Origin: Planctomycetes bacterium RIFCSPHIGHO2_12_FULL_52_36
GTDB taxonomy: Bacteria; Planctomycetota; Brocadiia; Brocadiales; Bathyanammoxibiaceae
Direction: 5' to 3'
DNA length: 22,112 nt
Assembly (NCBI GenBank): GCA_001828545.1
Contig: MHYW01000001.1
Span: 286 to 22,397, forward strand
Shown: one piece after another, positions 1 to 7,008 of the stretch
How the letters are laid out: every line of letters begins with the position of its first letter
Numbering within the stretch: position 1 is the first letter of the stretch
The notes under the pieces: generated by a model
Database searches by the model: none
Seen by the model: only the letters and a program-made list of their open reading frames with translations
What the model was told of the DNA's origin: nothing
Made by a program: the position numbers and the translations under genes

Positions 1-910
1 CCCGGACGGTGGTACCACCCAAAAAGAAGGCTCCGGAGAGCGGGGGTACCGCCTGGCTGCGGAAAGGAGGTAACACGGTCTGGCGAAGATTTGGCCTGTA
101 TTTCAGGCTGTACCACAGTACCCTGGACCTTGTCTCCTGGGCCCAGTCCCTTAGCCTGGGGTCGTCCCAGTTCAGGATTATGTAGTCTTCTGCGGTCTGG
201 TGGCGGAATATGGCCTTTTTGGCCTCAATATAGCTGTCCATGTCTTTATGGCGGTCCAGGTGGTTGGGGGCCAGGTTAGTTACTACTGCCACATGGGGGG
301 ATTTCCTGATATGGTCCAGGTCTTCCAGTTGGAAGCTAGAGAGTTCCAGCACCACGAGGTCTCCCGTCCCCATCTCTTCTATCCTCTCCAGGAGGGAATA
401 CCCCATACCGATATTTCCTCCCAGCCATACCCTCTTCTCGGAACGCTGGAGCATGGCGGCTATCAAGGCCGTGGTAGTGGATTTGCCCTTACTTCCGGTG
501 ATACCTACAATGGAGGCAGGACAGAATTTAAAGAACAGGTTCATCTCCGTCTCCAGTGGGACACCGTTTTCCCTGGCCATGTGGAGGAATCTGGAGTCTC
601 TCGGTATGGCGGGGTTAACCACTACCATGTCCACGTCTTTGAAGTCTTCCTCTCTGTGACCACCCAGGTGTAGCTCCAGAGACAATCCCTTGAGGGACTC
701 CAGGGAAGGGGCGAGTTGGGACGTCTTCTTAAGGTCAGTAACGGTTACCCGGGCCCCATGGGTTACAAGGAAGCGGGTAAGACCGGTGCCTCCCCCGAAG
801 AGACCCAGGCCCATTACGGTTATCTTTTTTCCTTTAAAGACGGTCACACCGTCTGGTGGATGGGTGGGGGCGTATCGTAATGCGCCCCTGCCTGACGTTC
901 GTTTATCCAT
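1..910 (-). CDS. murD: UDP-N-acetylmuramoylalanine--D-glutamate ligase MurD, C-terminus beyond the window
   Basis: MurD adds D-glutamate to UDP-MurNAc-L-Ala in the cytoplasm during peptidoglycan precursor synthesis. About 303 residues are present; the C-terminal ligase domain lies outside the window. Visible motifs in order: an N-terminal Rossmann-like loop VMGLGLFGGG (about residue 33), the Mur-ligase ATP loop GITGSKGKSTTT (about 136), GGNIG, LELSSFQLE, and NLAPNHLDRHKDMDSYIEAK. The ATG at 910 has GGAG just upstream; an in-frame ATG at 919 is an alternative. The natural MurD start would correspond to FKGKKITVMG near residue 25. The first ~20 residues are therefore an extension, and residues 7-16 (GRGALRYAPT) are encoded by a palindromic repeat. 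It is the last gene of the trpG-pyrF-murD run visible here, 27 bp after pyrF. Confidence 0.93.
   Translation of the reverse strand, partial: MDKRTSGRGALRYAPTHPPDGVTVFKGKKITVMGLGLFGGGTGLTRFLVTHGARVTVTDLKKTSQLAPSLESLKGLSLELHLGGHREEDFKDVDMVVVNPAIPRDSRFLHMARENGVPLETEMNLFFKFCPASIVGITGSKGKSTTTALIAAMLQRSEKRVWLGGNIGMGYSLLERIEEMGTGDLVVLELSSFQLEDLDHIRKSPHVAVVTNLAPNHLDRHKDMDSYIEAKKAIFRHQTAEDYIILNWDDPRLRDWAQETRSRVLWYSLKYRPNLRQTVLPPFRSQAVPPLSGAFFLGGTTVR
864..891. repeat. GTAGGGGC-family palindrome inside murD (degenerate)
   Basis: 28 bp, ends GTGGGGGC / GCCCCTGC, core GTATCGTAATGC-like with one mismatch between arms at the core. It codes MurD residues 7-16 (GRGALRYAPT). Confidence 0.75.
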
Positions 911-932
911 TATCTCCATGTTTTAAATATAC

Positions 933-954
933 GCAGGCTAAAGCCTGCGGCTAC
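933..954. repeat. GCAGGCT/AGCCTGC palindrome at the pyrF stop
   Basis: GCAGGCTAAAGCCTGC followed by GGCTAC. It contains the TAG stop of pyrF on the minus strand. The same family occurs at 19239-19261 and 22082-22104. Confidence 0.8.
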
Positions 955-1921
955 TACTGCGTCTTTTGGCCCTTTCTGCGGCCTCTGCCACCTCAGAGTG
1001 CATCTTTACCACTGCCTGTCTTACAGCCTCCTCCCAGTCTGTAGGGGCGTATTGCAATACGCCCCTACCTTTCCATGGGGGGTATAGATAGGCAAAGATG
1101 ATGGAGCGGGAGGAACTTATTATTGCGCCGTAACCATCGGCATTAAAATAGGCGTCCAGCCCTCTTGCCCCGGCCCCTTGCGCACCATAGCCAGGTACCA
1201 GAAAGAAGGCCCTGGGTATGAGACGCCTCAGACGGTTGGCTGTCCTGGGGTATTGGGCCCCTACTACGGCCCCAACACTGCTATAGCCATTTTTGCCGAT
1301 AAGCCCCCTCCCCCATTGCCTTACCTTTTTGGCTACCTTTTCAAAAAATCTCTCCCCGTCCGAGGCAGACAGGTCCTGGAAGTCCCTGGAAGAGGGGTTG
1401 GTGGTCTTTACCAGGATGAAGAGGCCCTTGGCTTTTTCCTCAGCCACCTTGAGGAAGGGGGCAATACTATCCCCTCCCAGGTAAGGGTTGAGCGTTACCG
1501 AATCGGTCCCGTACCCCCGGAGTGTGATTTTGTCAAGTTTGACCTCTCCCAGATGGGCCTGGGCGTAGGCAAGGGCAGTGTGTTCTACGTCCCCCCTCTT
1601 TATGTCCCCTATGGTCACCAGCCCTTTCTTTTGGGCATAGGTTATGGTCTTCCGGTATGCCTCCATCCCCCAGGGTCCCAGTAGTTCATAAAAGGCAACC
1701 TGGAGTTTCACTACGCCGGTATAGGGGGATACGACGTCTAAGACCTTTCTGTTAAATTCCAGTATTGCCCGGCTTGCCCCCTTGAACCCTTGCCCATGGT
1801 CTTTGAATGCCTTGTCTTTTATCTCTTGCGGTAAATATTGAAGTTGTGGGTCAAGGCCCACCGCAATGGGGCTACCCTTCTCCTGTATCACCTCTATGAG
1901 GCGATCGGCAAAATTCTTCAA
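938..1921 (-). CDS. pyrF: Orotidine 5'-phosphate decarboxylase, type 2
   Basis: PyrF decarboxylates OMP to UMP, the last step of de novo pyrimidine synthesis. The 327-residue product fits the longer type-2 family (TIGR02127-like). Motifs: AVGLDPQLQYLP near the N-terminus, the catalytic GDIKRGDVEHTA, DSVTLNPYLGGDS, LFILVKTTNPSSRDFQ, LVPGYGAQGAG, and the phosphate-binding ISSSRSIIFAY. The start is TTG at 1921, overlapping the trpG stop as TTGA, so translational coupling is likely. Two repeats lie inside the gene. A perfect 28-bp palindrome encodes residues 285-294 (GRGVLQYAPT), between SSRSIIFAY and the last helix DWEEAVRQAV. A second repeat family supplies the final residues and the TAG stop. 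The catalytic core is intact, so activity is expected. Confidence 0.95.
   Translation of the reverse strand: MKNFADRLIEVIQEKGSPIAVGLDPQLQYLPQEIKDKAFKDHGQGFKGASRAILEFNRKVLDVVSPYTGVVKLQVAFYELLGPWGMEAYRKTITYAQKKGLVTIGDIKRGDVEHTALAYAQAHLGEVKLDKITLRGYGTDSVTLNPYLGGDSIAPFLKVAEEKAKGLFILVKTTNPSSRDFQDLSASDGERFFEKVAKKVRQWGRGLIGKNGYSSVGAVVGAQYPRTANRLRRLIPRAFFLVPGYGAQGAGARGLDAYFNADGYGAIISSSRSIIFAYLYPPWKGRGVLQYAPTDWEEAVRQAVVKMHSEVAEAAERAKRRSSSRRL
1041..1068. repeat. GTAGGGGC-family perfect palindrome inside pyrF
   Basis: 28 bp, perfectly self-complementary; ends GTAGGGGC / GCCCCTAC, core GTATTGCAATAC. It codes PyrF residues 285-294 without breaking the frame. Confidence 0.9.
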
Positions 1922-2493
1922 GTTTTTTCTTTGAGTTCCAGAAAATTTTTAATTAGCTTTGGGCCTTCCTCCGTAAGGAAGGATTCGGGGTGGAACTGCA
2001 CCCCTTCCAGGAGGTACTCCTTGTGTCTGAGGCCCATGATTTCGTCCCTCTCCGCCCAGGCAGTGACCTCTAAGCAAGAGGGGAGGCTCTCTGGTCTCAC
2101 TATAAGGGAATGATACCGGGTGGCCTCAAAGGGGTTGGCCAGGCCACGAAATATGGTCTTGCCGTCGTGGTGTATCATGGAGGTCTTTCCGTGCATGAGT
2201 CTCCCGGCCCTGACTATTTCCCCCCCCAGGACGTAGGCGATACACTGGTGTCCCAGGCATACGCCCAGGATAGGTATCTTGCCCATAAAGTGTTTTATGA
2301 CCTCGTTAGAGATGCCGCTCTCTCGTGGAGTGCAGGGGCCGGGGGAGATAATGATGTGTCCAGGGGTTTTGTCCTCAATCTCCCTCAGGGTAATCTTGTC
2401 GTTTCTTGCGACCTCCACCTCCCTGCCAAGCTCCCCGATACACTGGACAAGGTTGTACGTAAAGGAATCGTAGTTATCTATTACCAGTACCAA
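1918..2493 (-). CDS. trpG/pabA: Glutamine amidotransferase subunit of anthranilate/aminodeoxychorismate synthase
   Basis: This class I glutamine amidotransferase releases ammonia from glutamine for the chorismate-using partner in tryptophan (TrpE) or folate (PabB) synthesis. The 191 residues match the usual length. The family start VIDNYDSFTYNLVQ, the oxyanion region IISPGPCTP, the nucleophile elbow GVCLGHQ and the C-terminal FHPES (His-Glu of the triad) are all present. The start is TTG at 2493, because the upstream frame is closed by a TGA; GAGAG lies upstream. It is 61 bp downstream of the LysM lipoprotein gene and overlaps pyrF by 4 bp. No trpE or pabB is in the window, so the choice between TrpG and PabA is open; many bacteria use one subunit for both. 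Confidence 0.94.
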   Translation of the reverse strand: MVLVIDNYDSFTYNLVQCIGELGREVEVARNDKITLREIEDKTPGHIIISPGPCTPRESGISNEVIKHFMGKIPILGVCLGHQCIAYVLGGEIVRAGRLMHGKTSMIHHDGKTIFRGLANPFEATRYHSLIVRPESLPSCLEVTAWAERDEIMGLRHKEYLLEGVQFHPESFLTEEGPKLIKNFLELKEKT

Positions 2494-2554
2494 GTTAGTC
2501 TCTCATGTACAAATTCCCCCAAATTTTAACAAAAGGGAGGCCAAATTTAAAGGG

Positions 2555-3667
2555 TCATTGAGGTATCACCAACGTCTGTCCTGGTACCAGGCGGTCTCTA
2601 TTTGGGATACCCTCCCGATTGGCCTCAAATATGGTCTTCCACCGGGAGCCGTCGTTGTAATACTGTCTGGCCAACTTACAGAGTGTGTCGCCTTGTTTGA
2701 CCTTATGGGTTTTAGGGGAGGTGGCGTTGTCTGCCGTGCCTAACCTGGCCTTCACTCCCTGTATACTTTGATTGGAGGCCGCCAGGGTCTTCCATCTGTT
2801 TTTCCTCTCCTCCTCGAGGGACCTGGACACTGGGATTCTACCCACTACCTCTCTGCACACCTCGTCGGCAGCCTTGGCGACGTAGAGGTCTCTTAACGCT
2901 ATGATGTTTTGTATGGAGCCTGCGACAAAGTCTATGGGGTTGGTGGCAACCCTTATATTATTATCTCTCCTCACTTCTGCCACTTCAAAGACGGTACTCC
3001 CGTCATGGGTGGAGACGCACCTGGCATAAACTCCCACAACCACTTGCGTAACTATGAGGTAATAATGGACCCTGTAGTGTGTGACCTTTCCATAAACAAG
3101 GGCATCTACCCCCAGGGCCTTTCCCAGTTCTTTAGGATCGGCCTTGTAAAGCTTTTCTGGACAGGTGATACCAAGTTCCTGTAATACTGCGTCGGTTTCC
3201 AATAGCCCCAGGAGTTCAAATTCCCTGAGGGAAAGGTGGGCAAAGAAGTACCTCCTCAGGCGGTTAGAGTAGGTCCAACTCCATGCCTTCTTTTCCTCCT
3301 CACTGCGTTCGGCTAAGGCCCCTCCGTTTAATTTAAGGTCGCCGCCTTCAAGGTTTTCAAACGGCAGGATGGCCAGTTTTTTGGGCGGGTCTATGTAGAA
3401 GGATGGTGAGCACTTAAGGAGTCGCTGGCCTGGGTCTAATTGATATATACGGTCCAGCAGCTTTTTCTGGCCGCAGTATCCTTTATCCTTATCTTCCTGG
3501 TAGAAGGGGTCGTTATTTTGGGAGGAGAGGTCCCTGTACTGGTTATTGGCACAACCACCGAGGAGGGACAGCAGGGATATTATTAGGGTGGCAATCCACC
3601 TCAGGCGGACTGTCCCCGTATCAATAAGGTATGGGGCTGGCGGAAAAGTGGGTAAAAACTTTGCCAC
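2555..3667 (-). CDS. LysM-domain lipoprotein with GNA1162/DUF799-like region
   Basis: Predicted envelope lipoprotein of 370 residues. A hydrophobic segment (IATLIISLLSLL) ends in a lipobox LGGC near residue 39. The middle (AILPFENLEG through ALGVDALVYGKVTHYRV) resembles lipoproteins of the GNA1162/DUF799 kind, which I infer from pattern only. The C-terminus is a clear LysM motif (HKVKQGDTLCKLARQYYNDG ... RLVPGQTLVIPQ), so it probably binds peptidoglycan. The start is GTG at 3667; the n-region of about 22 residues is long for a signal peptide, and part of it is encoded by the TCCACC/GGCGGA palindrome at 3595-3609. A good promoter lies upstream at 3718-3745. It is the first gene of the run into trpG, pyrF and murD. 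Its specific role is unknown. Confidence 0.85.
   Translation of the reverse strand: MAKFLPTFPPAPYLIDTGTVRLRWIATLIISLLSLLGGCANNQYRDLSSQNNDPFYQEDKDKGYCGQKKLLDRIYQLDPGQRLLKCSPSFYIDPPKKLAILPFENLEGGDLKLNGGALAERSEEEKKAWSWTYSNRLRRYFFAHLSLREFELLGLLETDAVLQELGITCPEKLYKADPKELGKALGVDALVYGKVTHYRVHYYLIVTQVVVGVYARCVSTHDGSTVFEVAEVRRDNNIRVATNPIDFVAGSIQNIIALRDLYVAKAADEVCREVVGRIPVSRSLEEERKNRWKTLAASNQSIQGVKARLGTADNATSPKTHKVKQGDTLCKLARQYYNDGSRWKTIFEANREGIPNRDRLVPGQTLVIPQ
3595..3609. repeat. TCCGCC/GGCGGA-family short palindrome in the LysM lipoprotein n-region
   Basis: TCCACCTCAGGCGGA, one mismatch from perfect. It lies in the coding part just before the hydrophobic segment of the LysM lipoprotein. Confidence 0.6.
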
Positions 3668-3717
3668 AGTTTATCTTAGAATAAGGTTTTACCAACGCCA
3701 CCCTCGCCCAGGGGGGC

Positions 3718-3745
3718 ATTATACGGCCTTTACTTTTCAAGTCAA
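3718..3745 (-). promoter_or_regulatory. Sigma-70-type promoter for the LysM lipoprotein-trpG-pyrF-murD unit
   Basis: On the minus strand, TTGACT (3745-3740) is followed after 16 bp by TATAAT (3723-3718). That is 5/6 and 6/6 to consensus. Transcription would start near 3710, leaving a leader of about 43 nt before the GTG at 3667. Just upstream lies the composite palindrome 3774-3835. Confidence 0.7.
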
Positions 3746-3773
3746 GCGTAAACGGCTGTATTTTGTAAAGTAA

Positions 3774-3835
3774 GTAGGGGCATCCGCCCCTTCGCTACGC
3801 TCAAGGGCAGGCTTAGGCGGACAACGTGCCCCTAC
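3774..3835. repeat. Nested palindrome: TCCGCC/GGCGGA element inside a GTAGGGGC element
   Basis: Outer arms GTAGGGGCA (3774-3782) and TGCCCCTAC (3827-3835). Between them is a second inverted repeat, TCCGCC ... GGCGGA (3783-3821), with an internal hairpin-like loop. It lies between divergent genes. Confidence 0.75.
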
Positions 3836-3850
3836 CAGCTCATGATGTAA

Positions 3851-3879
3851 TTGCATTTTTCCTCAAAAGTTGTTATTGT
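3851..3879 (+). promoter_or_regulatory. Possible promoter for the 3931 lipoprotein
   Basis: TTGCAT and TATTGT are separated by 17 bp (4/6 matches each). It is positioned about 50 bp before the ATG at 3931. Weak, offered because no better match is seen in this gap. Confidence 0.3.
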
Positions 3880-3930
3880 AAGGCAGGTCGGTGGACGGTG
3901 GTTGGTGCCGCTACCGGCCTGACGACAAAG

Positions 3931-4410
3931 ATGAGACTGGATAGAATAATCCTTTTATTGGGAGTAGCTCTGTCCGCCTTAGGCGGATTGGGTGGATGTT
4001 CGGGGATGTCCGAACAAATGACCGTGGGCTTCGTCAAGGGTATGAGGACCGTCCCTGAAGCCGACTTTACTCCAGGCGAAAAGGAACGTGTGGTCAAGGT
4101 CAAGAATAGGTTTGAGACCCTCTTTGAACAGGAGCTTAAGAAGAAACTGGAGCAGAGGGGGCTTGAGGGTCTAAAGGGCTGGATGGTATTGTTAAGGTTC
4201 CAGTCTGATGGCTTTACCAAGACCGCTAGTCTCTCCCTCTATACCTATTGGGGGCAGGAAGAGAGACGCGATATCTATGCCGTACCGCTTGAACGCTTCC
4301 TGGATGAGTCTCAGACTGTAGAACTGGCGGATAAGGCCACGGAAGAGGTGATGGACTACTTATCGCAGAAGGCTGGCCACAGGCAGACACTACTGGCCGA
4401 CCCCAGGTAG
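3931..4410 (+). CDS. Hypothetical lipoprotein
   Basis: A 159-residue protein with a short basic start (MRLDR), a hydrophobic stretch and a lipobox LGGC near residue 24. It is therefore an exported lipoprotein. The ATG at 3931 is chosen because it places the signal peptide at the N-terminus; the frame stays open upstream to an ATG at 3826, but that would add 35 residues of repeat-adjacent sequence. No strong Shine-Dalgarno sequence is visible. The mature part contains a Lys/Glu-rich helix (about 60-85) and a mixed region with SLSLYTYWGQEE. I do not recognise the family. A palindrome (TCCGCCTTAGGCGGA, 3973-3987) codes part of the signal peptide (ALGG). It is convergent with mlaD. Confidence 0.75.
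   Translation: MRLDRIILLLGVALSALGGLGGCSGMSEQMTVGFVKGMRTVPEADFTPGEKERVVKVKNRFETLFEQELKKKLEQRGLEGLKGWMVLLRFQSDGFTKTASLSLYTYWGQEERRDIYAVPLERFLDESQTVELADKATEEVMDYLSQKAGHRQTLLADPR
3973..3987. repeat. TCCGCC/GGCGGA palindrome in a lipoprotein signal peptide
   Basis: TCCGCCTTAGGCGGA, symmetric about its central base, within the coding sequence for SALGG just before the lipobox of the 3931 lipoprotein. Confidence 0.65.
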
Positions 4411-4412
4411 CG

Positions 4413-4456
4413 GTAGGGATGGGCCTTCCAGAGGGCACGTTGCAACGTGCCCCTAC
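4413..4456. repeat. GTAGGGGC-family element between convergent genes
   Basis: GGGCACGTTGCAACGTGCCC (4433-4452) is a perfect palindrome followed by CCTAC. The left end appears displaced (GTAGGG at 4413), as if 14 bp had been inserted. It starts 3 bp after a stop codon and may serve as a terminator. Confidence 0.65.
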
Positions 4457-4465
4457 TGCAAATTA

Positions 4466-4521
4466 GTAGCCGCAACCTTTAGGTTGCGCTGTTTTTCGCC
4501 CGCCTGAGGCGGGCGGCTACT
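4466..4521. repeat. Composite GTAGCCGC/GCGGCTAC element, probable bidirectional terminator
   Basis: Outer arms GTAGCCGC and GCGGCTAC enclose two further hairpins: CGCAACCTTTAGGTTGCG (4471-4488), then after a T run CGCCCGCCTGAGGCGGGCG (about 4499-4517). It sits between the convergent 3931 lipoprotein gene and mlaD. Confidence 0.7.
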
Positions 4522-4545
4522 TCTGGTCAGGAGACCGAGGTACCC

Positions 4546-5325
4546 CTAAAAGGAACTGTACAAGATACTGCTAAAGGCCCCGTGGGGCATAATAGTCCTG
4601 AAGCCGTTTACTGTCTCTGTAAGATTGGCGGTCATCCTCTTTATGTCTTTGTAGAGGTCTTCCTCGGTTACTAACTTCCCAAGCGTCCCCTCTCCTCTAT
4701 TGACCTTTCCTAAGAGGACGTTGGCATTGGAGGTGGCCTCTTTAAGGTCGTTAAAGAGGGTTTCATCTGTGAAGAGACGGCCCATGGTACCTTTGCCTTG
4801 CTCCATCCCTTCCAGGAGGTTGTTGGCCCTCTTCAGGGCGCCTGCCAGATTATGGACGAAATCCTCGCTGACAAGCCTCTCCAGGCTGGACATGGCCGTA
4901 TCAAAACGCACCACCATGTCACTAAGGCCGGGGATGTCTATCCCTTTTATTGTGCTTCCTGAGGGTAAGACAGGCCGGGTAGGTGGTACAAGGTTTAGGT
5001 CCACATAACTCTTACCAAAGAGGAAATCAGGGATGATGGTGGCCACAGAACCCTCTCTGATGGGTATCTTCTTTTCAATGGCCATAGCTATCAGGAGCCT
5101 ATCCCCTTCCACGACCACCTTTTTTACCGTCCCTATATCCATCCCGGAAAGGGTGACCTTGGCCCCTTTCTTGACGCCCTTGGAACTCTGGAAGTAGGCA
5201 TTGTACGTATTGTGTTTCTTAAAGAGTCTTCCCAGGTGCTCTGCCCTGAAGGTCACTGCTCCCAGGATTACCATGCCCACTATAAAGAATATCCCTACTT
5301 TTTTAGCAGAGGTAGGCGAATGCAT
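4546..5325 (-). CDS. mlaD: MlaD family phospholipid-transport substrate-binding protein
   Basis: MlaD-type proteins sit in the inner membrane with a periplasmic MCE domain and bind phospholipid for the MlaFE(B)D ABC system. The 259 residues show one N-terminal membrane segment (VGIFFIVGMVILGAVTF) and one MCE domain (about 35-120; YNAYFQSSKGVKKGAKVTLSGMDIGTVKKV, then FLFGKSYVDLNL). A helical C-terminal tail follows, with two copies of a G-x-G-T-(ML)-G-(RK)-L motif (KGTMGRLF, EGTLGKLV). GGAGG stands 7 bp before the ATG at 5325. It is the last gene of argB-mlaE-mlaF-mlaD, separated from mlaF by 106 bp filled with a repeat. Convergent with the 3931 lipoprotein gene. Confidence 0.92.
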   Translation of the reverse strand: MHSPTSAKKVGIFFIVGMVILGAVTFRAEHLGRLFKKHNTYNAYFQSSKGVKKGAKVTLSGMDIGTVKKVVVEGDRLLIAMAIEKKIPIREGSVATIIPDFLFGKSYVDLNLVPPTRPVLPSGSTIKGIDIPGLSDMVVRFDTAMSSLERLVSEDFVHNLAGALKRANNLLEGMEQGKGTMGRLFTDETLFNDLKEATSNANVLLGKVNRGEGTLGKLVTEEDLYKDIKRMTANLTETVNGFRTIMPHGAFSSILYSSF

Positions 5326-5341
5326 AACTATCCTCCATTAG

Positions 5342-5461
5342 CTAGTGGTCAGAGGCTAGAGGCTAGGGACCGGAGGCCAGGGACAGGGTTCAGGGGTCGG
5401 GGATTAGAAAAGTCTATGATTCCCCTGGCCCCTAGTCCCTAATCCCTTGTCCCCTATCCCC
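5342..5461. repeat. CTAGGGAC/GTCCCTAG-type imperfect inverted repeat at mlaF 3' end
   Basis: Purine-rich left arm (GGCTAGGGACCGGAGGCCAG) and pyrimidine-rich right arm (TGGCCCCTAGTCCCTAATCC) form a long imperfect hairpin. The right arm encodes the last nine MlaF residues and stop. Same family as 10645-10726. Confidence 0.75.
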
Positions 5462-6211
5462 ATTGTGTCTCTTAAATCTGCTGATAAACTGTTCTACTAT
5501 AGGATTTGTGCTCCTGCAAAAGGCCTCCGGAGAACCTTGCTCAACGATTTTACCCTCGTATATCATACAGATGAGGTCGGCAATCTCAAAGGCTGAATCC
5601 ATATCGTGGGTGACGATTACCACCGTCTTCTTTAACCTGTCCCTGAGGTCTGCTATGAGGGAATCAATGTTCTGGGCCATTATAGGGTCAAGGCCGGTGG
5701 TGGGCTCGTCAAAGAGGATTATCTCGGGGTCCATCGCAAGGGCCCTGGCGATGGCCACCCTCTTTCTCATACCACCGCTGAGCTCTCCAGGGAGTTCTAA
5801 TTCCTTCCCCTTCAGGCCCACAAGGGTAAGTTTTTCTCGGACAATCCGGTCTATCTCTTCACGACTGAGCCTTCCTTGCTCCACTAGGCCAAGTCCTACG
5901 TTTTCCCCTACGTTCAAGGAATTCAGGAGTGCCGAGCCCTGGAATACCATGGCAAACCTGCGGCGTACCTCCTCAAGTCTACGGCTATACTTGTTGGGCA
6001 TCTCCTGGTTAAAGATATAGACGCCGCCAGAATCCGGGCTAAGGAGCCCCACCATGTGTTTCAGCAGGACGCTCTTTCCAGCCCCACTACCTCCCACTAT
6101 GGCCGTGGCAGTCCCGGCAGGTATCTTAAGGTCTACTCCCCTCAGGACATGGTTATTCCTGAACCATTTGTGGAGCTGGCGGACGTCAATAGCTATCCCG
6201 TTCGTTCCCAT
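5432..6211 (-). CDS. mlaF: MlaF ABC-transporter ATPase
   Basis: Cytoplasmic ATPase of the Mla phospholipid transporter. All ABC motifs are present: Walker A GGSGAGKS, Q-loop MVFQGSALLNSL, signature LSGGMRKRV, Walker B IILFDEPTTGLD and H-loop VIVTHD. The LSGGMRKR form and the FQGSALLNSLNV stretch are typical of MlaF/Ttg2A. The start ATG at 6211 is preferred because GGAG stands 5 bp before it, inside the mlaE stop region; an in-frame GTG at 6226 would add five residues and overlap mlaE. The product is 259 residues. The last nine residues (GDRGQGIRD) and the stop are encoded by the right arm of the repeat at 5342-5461, so the natural C-terminus has been replaced or extended. Confidence 0.93.
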   Translation of the reverse strand: MGTNGIAIDVRQLHKWFRNNHVLRGVDLKIPAGTATAIVGGSGAGKSVLLKHMVGLLSPDSGGVYIFNQEMPNKYSRRLEEVRRRFAMVFQGSALLNSLNVGENVGLGLVEQGRLSREEIDRIVREKLTLVGLKGKELELPGELSGGMRKRVAIARALAMDPEIILFDEPTTGLDPIMAQNIDSLIADLRDRLKKTVVIVTHDMDSAFEIADLICMIYEGKIVEQGSPEAFCRSTNPIVEQFISRFKRHNGDRGQGIRD

Positions 6212-6213
6212 GG

Positions 6214-7008
6214 CTACTCCAGCCACAACCTGGTGACAAAGTAATTAAATACATAAACGCTTACGAAGGATAACACCACAGAATTAGTAGTGGCGAGCCC
6301 CACCTCTCCCGGTCCTCCGGTAGTAGTCAGACCCTTATGACAGCTCACTATAGATATTATAACCCCAAAGACTACCGACTTGACCAGACCTTTTGCCATG
6401 TCTTCAAACGTCAGATAATCGGCCACGTTATCAAAGTAGGCGAGAAAGGGCACCTTGAAATAGGCCTTAGCTACGGCCGCCCCCCCCAGGGTGCCGATAA
6501 AATCCACGTATATTACCAGTACTGGCAGCATGGTAATGCAGGCAAGAAACCTGGGCATTACCAGATACCTGACGGGGTTTATGCTCAAGGTCCTCAGGGC
6601 GTCTATCTCCTCCGAGACGCTCATGGTGGCAATCTCTGCAGTTATGGCGGCACCTATCCTCCCTATAACTAGTATGGCAGTAAGGACAGGGCCTAACTCC
6701 CTGGCCATACCTATAGAGACTATTGCCCCAAGGTCTTCTTCCTGTCCAAATTGTTGCAGGGCAACCCCTGTCTGGAGGGCGAGGACAAAACCCACGAAGA
6801 TAGCCGTAAGGGAGGCGATTGGCAGGGAGTCGGCCCCTATCTTCCCCATCTGGGGCAGGACTTTATCCAGGTTACGGAAGACTACCTTGCACAACAAGAC
6901 TGCCTCTACAAGTAACAGGAGCATCTCCCCTACGGATTGGAAGAAGTCCAGGAGCTTCTGTCCCAGCAGGATAAAAAATCTATCTACCTTTTTGGTCTTC
7001 TTTTTCAA
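6214..7008 (-). CDS. mlaE: MlaE family phospholipid-transport permease
   Basis: Inner-membrane permease of the Mla system, 264 residues, the usual size. Family landmarks: an N-terminal amphipathic helix, IASLTAIFVGFVLALQTGVALQQFG, the MlaE signature RELGPVLTAILVIGRIGAAITAEIATM, then EEIDALRTLSINPVRYLVMPR, and a final GLTTTGGPGEVGLATTNSVV before the last helix. About five membrane segments are visible. The start is TTG at 7008, overlapping the argB stop as TTGA, so translation is probably coupled to argB. mlaF begins within three bases of its stop. Confidence 0.93.
   Translation of the reverse strand: MKKKTKKVDRFFILLGQKLLDFFQSVGEMLLLLVEAVLLCKVVFRNLDKVLPQMGKIGADSLPIASLTAIFVGFVLALQTGVALQQFGQEEDLGAIVSIGMARELGPVLTAILVIGRIGAAITAEIATMSVSEEIDALRTLSINPVRYLVMPRFLACITMLPVLVIYVDFIGTLGGAAVAKAYFKVPFLAYFDNVADYLTFEDMAKGLVKSVVFGVIISIVSCHKGLTTTGGPGEVGLATTNSVVLSFVSVYVFNYFVTRLWLE

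Noticed and set aside
91..673. Open frames on the plus strand over murD
   Set aside because: They are the antisense of a clear MurD reading frame and show no family motif.
864..891. Sequencing error or frameshift at the murD repeat
   Set aside because: The frame is intact through the repeat and the same solution recurs in two other genes.
1178..1684. 168-codon plus-strand frame over pyrF
   Set aside because: Composition is the mirror of PyrF codons; PyrF motifs on the other strand are decisive.
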